From positions 1 to 37,873 of the forward strand of contig WQXE01000002.1 in NCBI GenBank assembly GCA_009784995.1: a stretch of DNA of 37,873 bases. Reading direction: 5' to 3'. This stretch comes from Treponema sp. GTDB taxonomy: Bacteria > Spirochaetota > Spirochaetia > Treponematales > Breznakiellaceae. The notes under the pieces were generated by a model. That model made no database searches. It had not been told where the DNA came from and was given only the letters and a program-made list of their open reading frames with translations. The position numbers and the translations under genes were made by a program. Each line of letters opens with the position of its first letter. Position 1 is the first letter of the stretch. Shown here piece by piece: positions 15,663-24,139 of the stretch.

Positions 15663-18389
15663 CTATTTCGATGTTAAGTTGTAAACCCCGTCCCAGCTTT
15701 CATCTGGTAAAGTCACAGAGAATTGTTTTAACCTATCAAGATAAATAGTCGAAGGAACATCGCCCGGTTTAATTAACAGGGTTTCGTTAAAACCTTCCAC
15801 GGCTTTTTTCCAGTCGCGTTTTTCAAAACATTCCAAAGCTTCGTGGAAAACTGAAACAAGTTTTTTATTATCTTCAGACGCGGTTTCCGTCATGTCAATT
15901 AATTCGCAAAGACGAACAGGTTCGTTAATACCAACAACACGCACGCGATCTAGTTTTCTGTAAAGAAGCGCGTCCCCTGTTTCTTTAACCGCCTGTTCCG
16001 ATGCCAAAATCCATGTACCATATTGACTGTTTACGCTTTCCAGACGCGCGGAAAGGTTTACAGCATTTCCCATAATCGTATAGTTCATTTTGTTTGCTGT
16101 ACCCATGTTACCCGCGACCATGCTGCCTGTATTAATACCGATGCGCGTTAAAACAGGTATTGGAGAAAGATTATTTTCCATTATTTCCCTGTTGAGTTCT
16201 TCTTCAATCTTTTTCATGCGGATGGCGCTCACACATGCGCGCAGCGCGTGATCAGGAAGAGGGATTGGCGCGCCAAAGAAAGCGACAATAGCGTCCCCAA
16301 TGTATTTGTCTATCGTACCTTTTTCCGCGAGTACAACATCACTCATGGCGCTTAAATATTTATTAAGCAAACTTACCAATTTTGTAGGATCGCCTAGTTT
16401 TTCTGAAATTGTAGAAAAACCTTTTATGTCGGTAAAAAGCGCTGTCATGTGATATTTTGTTCCACCCAATTGAAGCCGTGAAGGATCCGCGATTATTTCT
16501 TTTACAACATCACTTGAAACATAGGTAGAAAACGCGTTACGGATAAAACTTTTTTCTTTTTCAGAGCCGGCATACGAAATAATTTCGCGGATAATAATAG
16601 CCGTGAACATCGCCAAAATAAACCCGATAGGACCCCAGAAAAATCCTGTAAAACGGAAAAGCAAAATTGTTAAAACAAGGAAAAATAAAACCGAAGCGAA
16701 ACCAGCGGACGCGCGGATTACAGGCGGAAGTTTAATTGTATACATAAAAAAGAGCGGAATAAAAATCAACATAAATAAAATCCGCCAAATATGATCGATA
16801 GGCACTAAAAAAGATTCCGAAAGAATGGTATCCAATACAACGCCGTGAGTTCCTACGTTAATATAAAAACCGTGAAAGGGATTTCTGCCAATATCGGTAG
16901 TTCCCGTATTGGTCTGCCCGATAATTACAAATTTATCGTTAAATGTTTTTTTGCAATAATCAAGAATTTCATTATATTCGTTTAGATACGCGCCGAGTAC
17001 TTCCAACAACGAAATAATATAATAAGCTTCGTCTTCTACATCTTCGGCTCCGGCAGAACCTTCAAACCAGGAACTGACTTCCAGTATTTTCTGCGCAGGG
17101 TCATCTGCAAAAAGTTCACCTAACAATTCATAGGCATAATTGCGGTAATTAACAAAATCGTTAAAGGCTTCATCCGATGTGTTATTCATGGCATAATATT
17201 TTGAATCATACGCTGCATCCAAAAGCTTTATCGCGTCATTAAGAATTATCGGAAGAAAACTTAACGTATTGTCATAATGCGCGAAGAAATGAATATCGGC
17301 TGTAGAAAAAAGAGCATTGGCGTATTTTAAAACTTCCGTTTCTATTGTTTCAAGAAAACTGAATTCCGCAAAAGAAACGTGAGTGTATTTATCATAATAA
17401 TCTTCTTTAGGCCAGTTAAGCATCATTCTGCCTTTGTTGTCCAAAGGTATAACGATATCTTTTTTTCTGCCGTCAGAAAGCCGCGCCTGTTTAATCGTAA
17501 GTTTGCGTCTTTCCAATTGAATTTCCGGGTTTCCAAGATAATCGATTAACGGCGCGAAAGAAAGCTGCAAGTACCAGTTATCGAAAATATTCTGCGCAAG
17601 ATAAACGCGTCTTCTTGTCGCGTCATCATCAACTTCGACATTTGTAAAACCGGCACCTTTCGCGTTAAGAGAAAATGGAGAATACGCCGGAAGTATATCA
17701 ATAAAACCGCCGCCTAAAATCGCGTTAGGTGAAGCGTTTACAGGATACGAAAAACGCTGCTCCGCGATGGTACGGCGCGACGCCTGCTCACCTTCTAACG
17801 GATACATACGCAAGTTTAAAGTAGACCAAGTTTTTCCATTAAGAGCCATCGCTTGCGCGAAATATTGATCGTTATCGCGGGCAACATTTTGAGCTCTGTT
17901 ATAAAGATTAAACTGTTCTCTATTAATTAAGTTTAAAAGGTCTTCCTGAACTAAAGGTATATCGGCATTTCTAATTCGTCCTGTTTGAATAGCGGAAAGT
18001 AAATCACTAGTATTTGACGCGATATCGGAAAAGCTGCGCGCGAAATCATGACTAAGGCCATGTTCCAGATAAAGACTGTCTATCCCTTGATGACCGCTTC
18101 TGTCAATAAACTCAATATCAAAAATTACAGCCCTAACACCGTATTCTTTTAAACGCAAAAGACCGTCGGCGTAAATATGGCGGGGCCAGGGAAAAACTCC
18201 ATATTCATCGATAGCGGGATCGTTAATATTTAAAAAGACAACATCTTCCAATAAAACGCGGTCCGCTCTGAACCGCAGAAAAAGATTGTATATTTGATCT
18301 TCAAGCGCGGTCATTACACCGATTAAATATAACAAAGAAAATACTACAGCGGCTGCAAAGCCGATTAAACCATTTTTTAAATTTTTCAT
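15663..18389 (-). CDS. CHASE2-domain class III adenylate cyclase
   Basis: 908-residue membrane cyclase making cAMP. An N-terminal span (about 7-27) leads into a large extracytoplasmic CHASE2 sensor (recognised by EDVVFLNINDPAIDEYG and RAVIFDIEF). Three spans follow (about 533-603). The cyclase domain (about 645-830) holds both metal aspartates (FTDIKGF about 653; IGDA about 695), Lys in DKYIGD and Thr in NYTIMG as the purine-selecting pair, and the Asn and Arg in VNLSAR. With Lys/Thr it should use ATP and resembles class IIIb. A helical TPR-like tail ends the protein. It is 31 bp from the beta-helix lipoprotein gene and next to the envelope genes. No clear ribosome-binding site. Confidence 0.93.
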   Translation of the reverse strand: MKNLKNGLIGFAAAVVFSLLYLIGVMTALEDQIYNLFLRFRADRVLLEDVVFLNINDPAIDEYGVFPWPRHIYADGLLRLKEYGVRAVIFDIEFIDRSGHQGIDSLYLEHGLSHDFARSFSDIASNTSDLLSAIQTGRIRNADIPLVQEDLLNLINREQFNLYNRAQNVARDNDQYFAQAMALNGKTWSTLNLRMYPLEGEQASRRTIAEQRFSYPVNASPNAILGGGFIDILPAYSPFSLNAKGAGFTNVEVDDDATRRRVYLAQNIFDNWYLQLSFAPLIDYLGNPEIQLERRKLTIKQARLSDGRKKDIVIPLDNKGRMMLNWPKEDYYDKYTHVSFAEFSFLETIETEVLKYANALFSTADIHFFAHYDNTLSFLPIILNDAIKLLDAAYDSKYYAMNNTSDEAFNDFVNYRNYAYELLGELFADDPAQKILEVSSWFEGSAGAEDVEDEAYYIISLLEVLGAYLNEYNEILDYCKKTFNDKFVIIGQTNTGTTDIGRNPFHGFYINVGTHGVVLDTILSESFLVPIDHIWRILFMLIFIPLFFMYTIKLPPVIRASAGFASVLFFLVLTILLFRFTGFFWGPIGFILAMFTAIIIREIISYAGSEKEKSFIRNAFSTYVSSDVVKEIIADPSRLQLGGTKYHMTALFTDIKGFSTISEKLGDPTKLVSLLNKYLSAMSDVVLAEKGTIDKYIGDAIVAFFGAPIPLPDHALRACVSAIRMKKIEEELNREIMENNLSPIPVLTRIGINTGSMVAGNMGTANKMNYTIMGNAVNLSARLESVNSQYGTWILASEQAVKETGDALLYRKLDRVRVVGINEPVRLCELIDMTETASEDNKKLVSVFHEALECFEKRDWKKAVEGFNETLLIKPGDVPSTIYLDRLKQFSVTLPDESWDGVYNLTSK

Positions 18390-18420
18390 GGTTTATTGTA
18401 TAATGAAAATTAAAAAACTA

Positions 18421-19563
18421 CTACCGTCTGCCGCGTATTGTGTTATTTGAAAAATTTAATGTCGCGGGAAGAATGGGCAAACCATTTCCATATATAGCTA
18501 CACCATAATTTATTAATGAATCACCATCATCAACAGATATATTCGCAAGACCAGGATCATCAGTACCGTATACCACACCGCCGTACATAATAAAAGTTCC
18601 ATTACTATTTACACATATACCACCACCTGATTCTCCAGCTATATTACTGGAAATGGTACCACCGTGCATTTCAAAAATTCCATCCATACCAACAGATACG
18701 CCACCGCCAACGAGAGACTTATTTTTTTCGATAGTACCGCCATACATAAAAAATTGTCCACTAACACGAACAACACCTTCTAAAATACCGAAATTATCAT
18801 TATTATAATGATTAGTCAATGTTACACCGTCGTACATATAAAATTCAGCGTCAAATAAAGAAACTAACGGAGCACCAAAACCTTCTTCTATACCTCTGAT
18901 TATAATAGTTCCTTCCATACCCGGCATACCAAGTGAAAATGTTGTTGGAAAATCAAAACCATCGATTATTATTCTTGTTCCTTTAATTGTCACGTTTTTT
19001 TCAGAAATAAGAATTTTATTACCAAGTACAACTAATAAGCTTGGTTCCCCATTATTAAAACCATCAATATCATTAGTTATAAAAATATATAACTTTCGTG
19101 AATCACGAATATCAGGGTTATTAAAAGAAATTCCATTTTCATCCATTAATTCTAATGCATTATTAAGCTGATCAAAATTACCAACTTCCACAGCAGAATG
19201 TATTTCCAAACTAACAGCGGTATGAAAACCCGCTTTTACATCTATGCCGGAAGTTAAACCATAACCTTTAAGTGTATTATTATCGCGAGCTTTAATTGTT
19301 ACAGAGTATGTACCAGGAAGGACTGTAATGGAACCTCCTGTACTGGGAAAAGTTCTTACAATATCAGACATGCCGGGACTTTTAAGAGTAATTTCGTATG
19401 ATAAATTATTTTTTTCTCTGTCCCAATTTACAAACGACCTCGCAGAATCACCAAAGTTAAAAGTTATTTGTCCTTCGTCGCCAACCCAGGGGCTAAAACA
19501 CGCGCTTAAGATAAAAATGCAAAGAGCTGTAATAAAAATAAAAACAATTTTTTGAATTTTCAT
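18421..19563 (-). CDS. Beta-helix lipoprotein, paralogue A
   Basis: 380-residue predicted lipoprotein: basic MKIQK, hydrophobic stretch, lipobox LSAC (Cys22), then FSPWVGDEG. A conserved N-terminal domain (to about residue 115) ends in a beta-rich module with TVLPGTYSVTIKA. The C-terminal half has degenerate 22-27 residue repeats such as FFMYGGTIEKN, GGGVSVGMDGIFEMHGGTISSN and FIMYGGVVYG, typical of a right-handed parallel beta-helix. It is shorter than its tandem paralogue (19583-21049) and has fewer clean repeats. The ribosome-binding site TTAGGAGTG is good. Likely on the cell surface or periplasm; ligand unknown. Confidence 0.8.
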   Translation of the reverse strand: MKIQKIVFIFITALCIFILSACFSPWVGDEGQITFNFGDSARSFVNWDREKNNLSYEITLKSPGMSDIVRTFPSTGGSITVLPGTYSVTIKARDNNTLKGYGLTSGIDVKAGFHTAVSLEIHSAVEVGNFDQLNNALELMDENGISFNNPDIRDSRKLYIFITNDIDGFNNGEPSLLVVLGNKILISEKNVTIKGTRIIIDGFDFPTTFSLGMPGMEGTIIIRGIEEGFGAPLVSLFDAEFYMYDGVTLTNHYNNDNFGILEGVVRVSGQFFMYGGTIEKNKSLVGGGVSVGMDGIFEMHGGTISSNIAGESGGGICVNSNGTFIMYGGVVYGTDDPGLANISVDDGDSLINYGVAIYGNGLPILPATLNFSNNTIRGRR

Positions 19564-19582
19564 AATTCACTCCTAATTTTTA

Positions 19583-21049
19583 TTATTGTATCCTGGAATC
19601 GTTTAGTATATGAATTGTGTCATTCACTCCATTGGGAGGGTTATCTACAAAATTTTCTGGTGTTTCAATATTGTTATAAGCATTACCATTTTCCACCCAT
19701 AACGCAGCGCCATTTTGAGCTATATTACCTTGATTGCTGTTGCTTCCGTACACAATACCATTTCGAATATTAAGAGTCGCAGAATTATCAATATAAAAAC
19801 CGCCGCCATTAGAAGTTGCATTATTACCAGAAATTACCCCGCCATCCATAATAAGAAAACCGCCAAGTAAACTAACACCGCCGCCGTTAGCTGCATTATT
19901 ACCTGTTATATTTCCGCTATTCAGGTAAAGATTGAAACCTACCACACTAATGCCCCCGCCATCATGACCAGCGGTATTTCCAGTAATGGTTCCGCCAAGC
20001 ATATTAAAATATCCTATATTACTTCCTGAATAAAAAGAAACGCCACCCCCATTGTAAGAAACAGTATTTCCAGTAATGGTACCACCAAACATTTCAAAAA
20101 ACCCTGAGTCCACTTTTACACCGCCGCCATTAACAGCGCTATTTCCTATAATAGTTCCGCCATCCATTAAAAAATGACCTTCATTTGTAACTACAACAGC
20201 GCCACCTTCACCAGTTAATCTTTTATTATCTTTTAGGGTTACGCCGTCAGTCATATAAAAACTACCACCATTAACCTCTACAATTGGATTTAAAGCATTT
20301 TGTCTGCCAGTTATAGTTATACTACCCGTCATACCCCAATCAACTCCAAACCACAAATGATAAATTAATCCTGTACTGGCATTACTCATTACAGTAAACA
20401 TGGGATCGGAACCAAAAACGCTTCCATTAATAGTTACATCATTATCAGCAGCCAGTATTTTATTTCCCCTAGCTATAATTCCGGAATCGCTATTAACTGT
20501 AGAAAAACTGTTTTTTAGAAACACAAATAACCATCTATCTAAAATGCCAACACCAGCCGGACTTTCCAATTCTAAAGCACTTTTAAGTTCAGCCCAAGAA
20601 CCTACTTCTACGGCAGACCACATTTCAATATTAACATTAGTATTTTTACCCGCGACAATTTCAACTTTGATAAATGATTCTGTATCTTCATGCTCTCTAT
20701 CATAATCTTCATTCCATTCATTTATATGAATAGCGCCGCCATAAGCGCGAAGACCTGCATTGTCAAACGCCTTAGCCGTAATTGTATATACTCCTGGTAA
20801 AACTGTTACGCTTCCTTTACCGCCGCTTGGCAGAGTTCTTACAATATCCGCTCTGCCGGGACTTTTAAAAGTAATTTCGTAAGAAAAATTTCCAAATTCT
20901 CCGTTGTTTAGGTTTACAAACGTTCTTGCCGAGCCGCCAAAATTAAACGTGACAATTCCTTCATCACCTGCCCAGGGGCTAAAACACGCGCTTAAAATAA
21001 AAAGACAAAGGGTTGTAAAAATAATTAAACCAAATTTAATACTTTTCAT
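19583..21049 (-). CDS. Beta-helix lipoprotein, paralogue B
   Basis: 488-residue lipoprotein (lipobox LSAC, then FSPWAGDEG) with the same N-terminal domain as the downstream paralogue A, including SPGRADIVRTLPSGGKG and TVLPGVYTITAKAFDN. From about residue 240 come roughly seven repeats of the pattern F-x-M-x-GGTI-x-GN-x-A-x-x-GGGV, for example FEMFGGTITGNT and FNMLGGTITGNTAG. This is a parallel beta-helix like those of polymorphic outer-membrane adhesins. Gene A follows after 19 bp, so this is a tandem duplication. Ribosome-binding site AAGAGGA. Adhesion or glycan binding is inference only. Confidence 0.82.
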   Translation of the reverse strand: MKSIKFGLIIFTTLCLFILSACFSPWAGDEGIVTFNFGGSARTFVNLNNGEFGNFSYEITFKSPGRADIVRTLPSGGKGSVTVLPGVYTITAKAFDNAGLRAYGGAIHINEWNEDYDREHEDTESFIKVEIVAGKNTNVNIEMWSAVEVGSWAELKSALELESPAGVGILDRWLFVFLKNSFSTVNSDSGIIARGNKILAADNDVTINGSVFGSDPMFTVMSNASTGLIYHLWFGVDWGMTGSITITGRQNALNPIVEVNGGSFYMTDGVTLKDNKRLTGEGGAVVVTNEGHFLMDGGTIIGNSAVNGGGVKVDSGFFEMFGGTITGNTVSYNGGGVSFYSGSNIGYFNMLGGTITGNTAGHDGGGISVVGFNLYLNSGNITGNNAANGGGVSLLGGFLIMDGGVISGNNATSNGGGFYIDNSATLNIRNGIVYGSNSNQGNIAQNGAALWVENGNAYNNIETPENFVDNPPNGVNDTIHILNDSRIQ

Positions 21050-21060
21050 ACAATCCTCTT

Positions 21061-21717
21061 TTAATGGTAAGTAAAGCTAAAATCCATATTTCCTGTACTG
21101 GTTTCTGTAGTAGTTGTAATAAGACTCGGAGGCGGAGTGCCGACAGGGGATTGAGGCTGAGTTGATAACGCCGCGATCTCAGCGGGATCCGCGATTGTTC
21201 CGTCTACTTTTGTTGAACTGGAATTTCCTTCGGTAACAATTACTCCAAGCCCTGATGTTCCGGTTAAGATTACCTTGCCTTCAACAGTGCTCATGTTTTC
21301 CATATCCATTTCAAAAATGGTTCCGCGTACAGACGCTGTCGCGCTGGGGCTTTGTACGGTAAGGTTTGTTCTGGTTCCGGCTGGCGGAGTTACTTCTACT
21401 CTTACTCTTCCCGCCTGTAAATTGACATTAACATTTTCATCGGCTTGAGCGGTTTGAATTTCCGCGAAAGAAAGTCGTGTAAGAGGACGAACAGTAATAA
21501 GTGAATTGCCGACAGCGATAACAGTTGTACTTCTAAAACCTGTGGAAACAATTGTGTTAGGTGTAATTACATCGCCCGCTGAAGCGGTTACAAACGCGGA
21601 TGAACCGGCATGTTTTAATTCGACATCTCCTGTTAACTCGCGAATTGTGCCATTCTGGCTAAAAACAAAAGTTGTAACCAATACAATCAATAAAACCGCG
21701 ATTAAAATCTTCTTCAT
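21061..21717 (-). CDS. FecR-domain secreted protein
   Basis: About 218 residues from the chosen start: signal peptide MKKILIAVLLIVLVTTFVFS, then a FecR domain (GTIRELTGDVEL, SAGDVITPNTIVSTG, AGRVRVEV, TASVRGTIFEM). FecR domains of this stand-alone secreted kind often accompany CHASE2 cyclases and outer-membrane proteins. The frame is open upstream to 21768, but TTAAAGGAGAAG sits right before the ATG at 21717 and the signal peptide begins there. The C-terminus is a Thr/Ser/Pro-rich tail ending MDFSFTYH. It lies 11 bp after the beta-barrel gene and 11 bp before paralogue B, so it is cotranscribed. Its partner is unknown. Confidence 0.82.
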   Translation of the reverse strand: MKKILIAVLLIVLVTTFVFSQNGTIRELTGDVELKHAGSSAFVTASAGDVITPNTIVSTGFRSTTVIAVGNSLITVRPLTRLSFAEIQTAQADENVNVNLQAGRVRVEVTPPAGTRTNLTVQSPSATASVRGTIFEMDMENMSTVEGKVILTGTSGLGVIVTEGNSSSTKVDGTIADPAEIAALSTQPQSPVGTPPPSLITTTTETSTGNMDFSFTYH

Positions 21718-21728
21718 AATCTTCTCCT

Positions 21729-22952
21729 TTAAAAAATCGACATAGTCGCGGATAATTCTATCCGCCAATTTATATTTTCTTTAGAACCCGCATTACCAAG
21801 AGCGGGTATGAATAAACCGCCGCCAAGATTTAACTGTAAATCAGAAAAGGGGCTCCATGTAGCCTGGGCTGAAACTTCAGGACCAAGAAAGAAACCTTCA
21901 CTGTCGGGACTTACAGGATACCCCTTAAATGTTCCCAGGTCGTTACGAATAAAATATGAAAAATCAACCGATGTTCCTAAATCCTGATTGATCCTGGATG
22001 AAAAATTAACAGAAAGAACAGAAAGCCCTGACAACTTGTGTTTTAAAATAAAACCGTAGTATTTGGTAGTAATAGGAACGAACGCGTCAACGCTGTTTTC
22101 TATCTTACCTCCGGCAATTCTGGCTATAAATGAAAGGCGGCTGTTAAACTCCGACGGAAACAACCAGAAAAAACCGGCTTCTCCAGCGAACGCCAAATTA
22201 AATTCATTGTCATCATTAATAGTTTGAGACATTCCAAAACTGCCGCCGAATTCAATCAGGAAAATGGAAAATGGAAAACCGCCTTTAACTATTAAATATT
22301 GGCTGTGGAACTTTGAATCAGAATCTGTTAAATCTACCTGAGCGACTACCGCGGTTCTCAAGTTTACAACTTCAGCTACAGACGGATGTTCCCATCCCAA
22401 AGAAGCGATCATTCTGCTTGGCGCGAAATAAGTTCCAAAAAAATCACCGTAATCCAATGGAGTGCCAAAACTCATAAGGTCATCATCTGTCATGGTGATG
22501 TTCGCGTTTTTTTTATATAAAAACCCTGTATACCACGCGCCAATTTGAAAAACACCGATGCCGGAATTATGATAAAATAAAGCGCCGTCAAAAAGTCCTT
22601 CAGCGACAAATGACAATGGATCAGAATAATTAATACGCCCTACCCTTATTCCTGAAGAGCCAAAACGCATAGAAAATTCGGTATGTAAAATTTCGGGAAC
22701 ATAAAAAAATTCTTCATCAACACCTAACGTAAGCCCTGCGGAAAAAAGAAAATCTCCGTTATCGCCGATTAAAAGTGAAAGGCGAGGCCATAGATCAATT
22801 TTAAAATCAAAATTGACATCATCAGAAGCGTTGTTACCAAATCCGGTACTAATATTTGTTACAAAACCAAAATCTATAGCCCAAACCGATAACGGCAGCA
22901 GAAGAAAAACCGCCAGTAAAATTATTAATGTTTTATTAAAAGTTTTTTTCAT
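21729..22952 (-). CDS. Predicted outer-membrane beta-barrel protein
   Basis: 407 residues. A signal peptide (to about residue 25, cleavage after VWA) precedes a protein of alternating amphipathic strands rich in Phe, Gly and Tyr and ending in Phe (SATMSIF), the classic barrel C-terminus. Repeated paired strands such as SRLSFIARIAGG and YGFILKHKLSG support a barrel of many strands. I do not recognise a family; porin-like or surface role is inference. The ATG follows the ompA-like stop codon directly (ACTAGTATG), and its ribosome-binding site GGAGA lies inside that gene, so the two are coupled. Confidence 0.7.
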   Translation of the reverse strand: MKKTFNKTLIILLAVFLLLPLSVWAIDFGFVTNISTGFGNNASDDVNFDFKIDLWPRLSLLIGDNGDFLFSAGLTLGVDEEFFYVPEILHTEFSMRFGSSGIRVGRINYSDPLSFVAEGLFDGALFYHNSGIGVFQIGAWYTGFLYKKNANITMTDDDLMSFGTPLDYGDFFGTYFAPSRMIASLGWEHPSVAEVVNLRTAVVAQVDLTDSDSKFHSQYLIVKGGFPFSIFLIEFGGSFGMSQTINDDNEFNLAFAGEAGFFWLFPSEFNSRLSFIARIAGGKIENSVDAFVPITTKYYGFILKHKLSGLSVLSVNFSSRINQDLGTSVDFSYFIRNDLGTFKGYPVSPDSEGFFLGPEVSAQATWSPFSDLQLNLGGGLFIPALGNAGSKENINWRIELSATMSIF

Positions 22953-22953
22953 A

Positions 22954-24084
22954 CTAGTTCTCCAATATGATAATTTCTACACGTCTGTTTGCCATCATTC
23001 CGGAATTGGTATTGTTATTCGCTATCGGACGTGAAGCGCCGTGACTAGTTACTGTAATATTATTGGAACTTACCCCAAGTGAAACAAGATAGTCGGCGAC
23101 AGCTTGCGCTCTTCTTCTTGAAAGTGTGTTTAAATAAGCGTCTGCGCCAGAACGCGCGGCATGACCTATTACCTGAATTCTAATATTTGGATTCGCTGTA
23201 AGTATACGGGCATATTCCTGAAGTTTAATTCTTTCAGACTGAAGGAGAACAGCGGAATCTTGCGAGAACCAAACAGAAACAAATGTTCCCGGTAACTCTC
23301 CGCTTCTCGCGCCGGTTGTACCAGTTCCGGTTGTACCTGTGCCTGTGCCGGTTGTGTCTGTAGTACCAGTTGCGCTTGTTGTACTTGTGCCTGTGCCAGT
23401 TGTATCTGTACCTGTAGCGCCAGTATCAGTTGTATCTGTTCCATCTGTACCGGTACCAGTACCTGTGGATGGAGGAACAACAGTTGTTACCGGTTCATCA
23501 ATAACTCTGGAACCCGGATCTGTAGTTGGATCTCTGTCAGTAATTTGATTGGGTTCAACTCTTGACGGAGGAACTTCTTCCTGTGTTTTTGGGTCTCTTG
23601 AATCAATTAAATCCTGCGCGTCCTGCCTCGCGAGAATTCTGTTTATATAAAAAAGAAGTCTTTCGCCGGATACTCGCATGGAAGAACTGGTACGACCCTG
23701 TACCACTTCCATATATGTAAGTTCACGATACGCGTAATGCGGATTTCCAAAAATGGAATACATTATCCCGCCGTTAAATTCAAAAGAGTTCATTAAAAGA
23801 AGGCAAATATCATCCAGCCTGGCAAGGTCATTTACTCCGACATTATCCGGCAGCCAGCCATTTCGCGACACAAAATTAAACGCTTCTGTTTGATTGTCGG
23901 CAGCCATTATATTAGCCGCTTCCAAAACAAAACGAGACGCTTGTCCGTAAGTAACAGCGTTTGTATTTAAAAGGGTTTCAATTTCCATCGCGGTAGATTG
24001 AGCGGAAACAAGCGATGGTACCGCCAAAAAACAAAAAACGATAAAGAGTATATTCTTACAAAATGGCTTAAAAAATGTATTCAT
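22954..24084 (-). CDS. OmpA-family protein with Thr/Gly linker
   Basis: 376 residues. A signal peptide (to about 28, LVSA-QS) is followed by a helical N-terminal domain (MEIETLLNTNAVTYGQASRFVLEAAN, rough 33-60, shortened here). Then comes a long Gly/Thr/Asp low-complexity linker (about 205-260) and a C-terminal OmpA/peptidoglycan-binding domain (IQVIGHAARSG, LSRRRAQAVADYLVSLGV, SHGASRP, NRRVEII). The OmpA domain anchors to peptidoglycan. First gene of the envelope block; no clear ribosome-binding site. A TATAAT one base before the ATG is too close to serve as its -10 box. Confidence 0.85.
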   Translation of the reverse strand: MNTFFKPFCKNILFIVFCFLAVPSLVSAQSTAMEIETLLNTNAVTYGQASRFVLEAANIMAADNQTEAFNFVSRNGWLPDNVGVNDLARLDDICLLLMNSFEFNGGIMYSIFGNPHYAYRELTYMEVVQGRTSSSMRVSGERLLFYINRILARQDAQDLIDSRDPKTQEEVPPSRVEPNQITDRDPTTDPGSRVIDEPVTTVVPPSTGTGTGTDGTDTTDTGATGTDTTGTGTSTTSATGTTDTTGTGTGTTGTGTTGARSGELPGTFVSVWFSQDSAVLLQSERIKLQEYARILTANPNIRIQVIGHAARSGADAYLNTLSRRRAQAVADYLVSLGVSSNNITVTSHGASRPIANNNTNSGMMANRRVEIIILEN

Positions 24085-24118
24085 AATTATAAAAAAATAA
24101 TAACATATTTAAGCCGTT

Positions 24119-24133
24119 TTGTATACTATACAA
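24119..24133. promoter_or_regulatory. Perfect palindrome between the MCP and the OmpA operon
   Basis: TTGTATA and TATACAA are perfect complements around a single base. It lies in the 55-bp gap between the MCP gene and the first gene of the envelope block, in the place of an operator. Function is inference; it may be only the tail of the MCP transcript. Confidence 0.4.
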
Positions 24134-24139
24134 CAATTT

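Noticed and set aside
23169..23480. Second frame in the Thr/Gly linker region, minus strand
   Set aside because: Its repeats (QVQ, VLV) are only the frameshifted reading of the linker repeat of the OmpA-like gene; the plus-strand frame at 23339-23548 is likewise a shadow.
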